Origin: Marinosulfonomonas sp.
GTDB taxonomy: Bacteria > Pseudomonadota > Alphaproteobacteria > Rhodobacterales > Rhodobacteraceae
Direction of reading: 5' to 3'
NCBI GenBank assembly: GCA_015494385.1
Contig: WGBJ01000421.1
Coordinates: forward strand, 1 to 7,370
Length of the DNA stretch: 7,370 bases
Shown here piece by piece: positions 7,221-7,370 of this stretch (position 1 is its first letter; every line of letters begins with the position of its first letter). Below the pieces are notes generated by a model. That model saw only the letters and a program-made list of their open reading frames with translations. It did no database searches and was not told the origin of the DNA. The position numbers were made by a program, and so were the translations under genes.

Positions 7221-7370
7221 TAGGTCACCGACTCATAAGATCTTAACCAAATCCTGATAGATGCGAGTTGGACGGAAGCCAGGTAGTTGTCGTCGCGTTT
7301 GTCGTAACGGGTGGCCACCGCGCGGAAGTGTTTGAGTTTGTTGAAGAAACGCTCGATCAGGTTGCGCGCC
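7220..7370 (-). CDS. IS5-family transposase, C-terminal 49 residues (cut by window edge)
   Basis: The minus-strand frame from 7369 down to a TAG at 7220-7222 encodes ARNLIERFFNKLKHFRAVA, then TRYDKRDDNYLASVQLA and a tail IRIWLRSYESVT. This is the characteristic C-terminus of IS5-family DDE transposases, probably the IS427 group. It shows the R(3)E(6)K part of the Y(2)R(3)E(6)K signature: Arg at 7364-7366, catalytic Glu at 7352-7354 and Lys at 7331-7333. The matching Tyr would lie just past the window edge. The enzyme cuts and joins DNA at the element's ends. In many IS427-group elements the transposase is split into two frames joined by frameshifting, which cannot be judged here. Its TAG uses the TA flanking the MITE-like element plus that element's terminal base. 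Whether the gene is intact upstream is unknown. Confidence 0.85.
   Translation of the reverse strand, partial: ARNLIERFFNKLKHFRAVATRYDKRDDNYLASVQLASIRIWLRSYESVT
7223..7370 (-). mobile_element. Partial IS5-family insertion sequence (3' end)
   Basis: The transposase fragment implies an insertion sequence that continues beyond 7370. Its end in this window cannot be placed with certainty. It may lie at about 7223, abutting the TA, in which case the terminal repeat (starting GGTCACCGACTC) overlaps the transposase gene. Otherwise it lies within or beyond the neighbouring MITE-like element. The opposite terminal repeat is outside the window. Confidence 0.6.

Overview
The window looks like chromosomal DNA of an alphaproteobacterium, most likely of the Rhodobacteraceae/Roseobacter group. 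This is inferred from the high GC content, the codon use, the divergent pairing of a TrmJ-type methyltransferase with a small ThiE-like protein, and the style of the proteins. No rRNA or other taxonomic marker is present, so the placement is an inference.

Layout: (1) positions 1-105 hold only a probable intrinsic terminator for the first gene, which is read on the minus strand. (2) 106-861 (minus) encodes a TrmJ-like tRNA 2'-O-methyltransferase. (3) A 108-base divergent intergenic region carries overlapping candidate promoters. (4) 970-1602 (plus) encodes a ThiE-fold protein whose active-site motifs differ from true thiamine phosphate synthases. (5) About 180 bases of non-coding DNA hold a likely promoter. 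(6) 1781-6950 is a tightly packed three-gene operon: two different periplasmic adaptor proteins followed by a 1017-residue RND permease. Its stop and start codons overlap at both junctions. (7) From 6951 to the end there is no host gene. A 263-bp MITE-like element (6958-7220) has 31-bp terminal inverted repeats and TA flanks. It abuts the 3' end of an IS5-family transposase gene (minus strand) that runs off the right edge.

The operon should build a tripartite efflux pump in which two non-identical adaptors serve one inner-membrane RND proton antiporter. No outer-membrane channel gene is present, so a TolC-type channel would have to come from elsewhere. The best known parallel is TriABC of Pseudomonas aeruginosa, which also uses two adaptors and an unlinked outer-membrane protein. 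The substrate cannot be read from the sequence.

I see no wholly new system. The most unusual part is the right end. There, a short, heavily self-complementary non-autonomous element begins seven bases after the permease stop codon, and the transposase stop codon is completed by the first base of that element.
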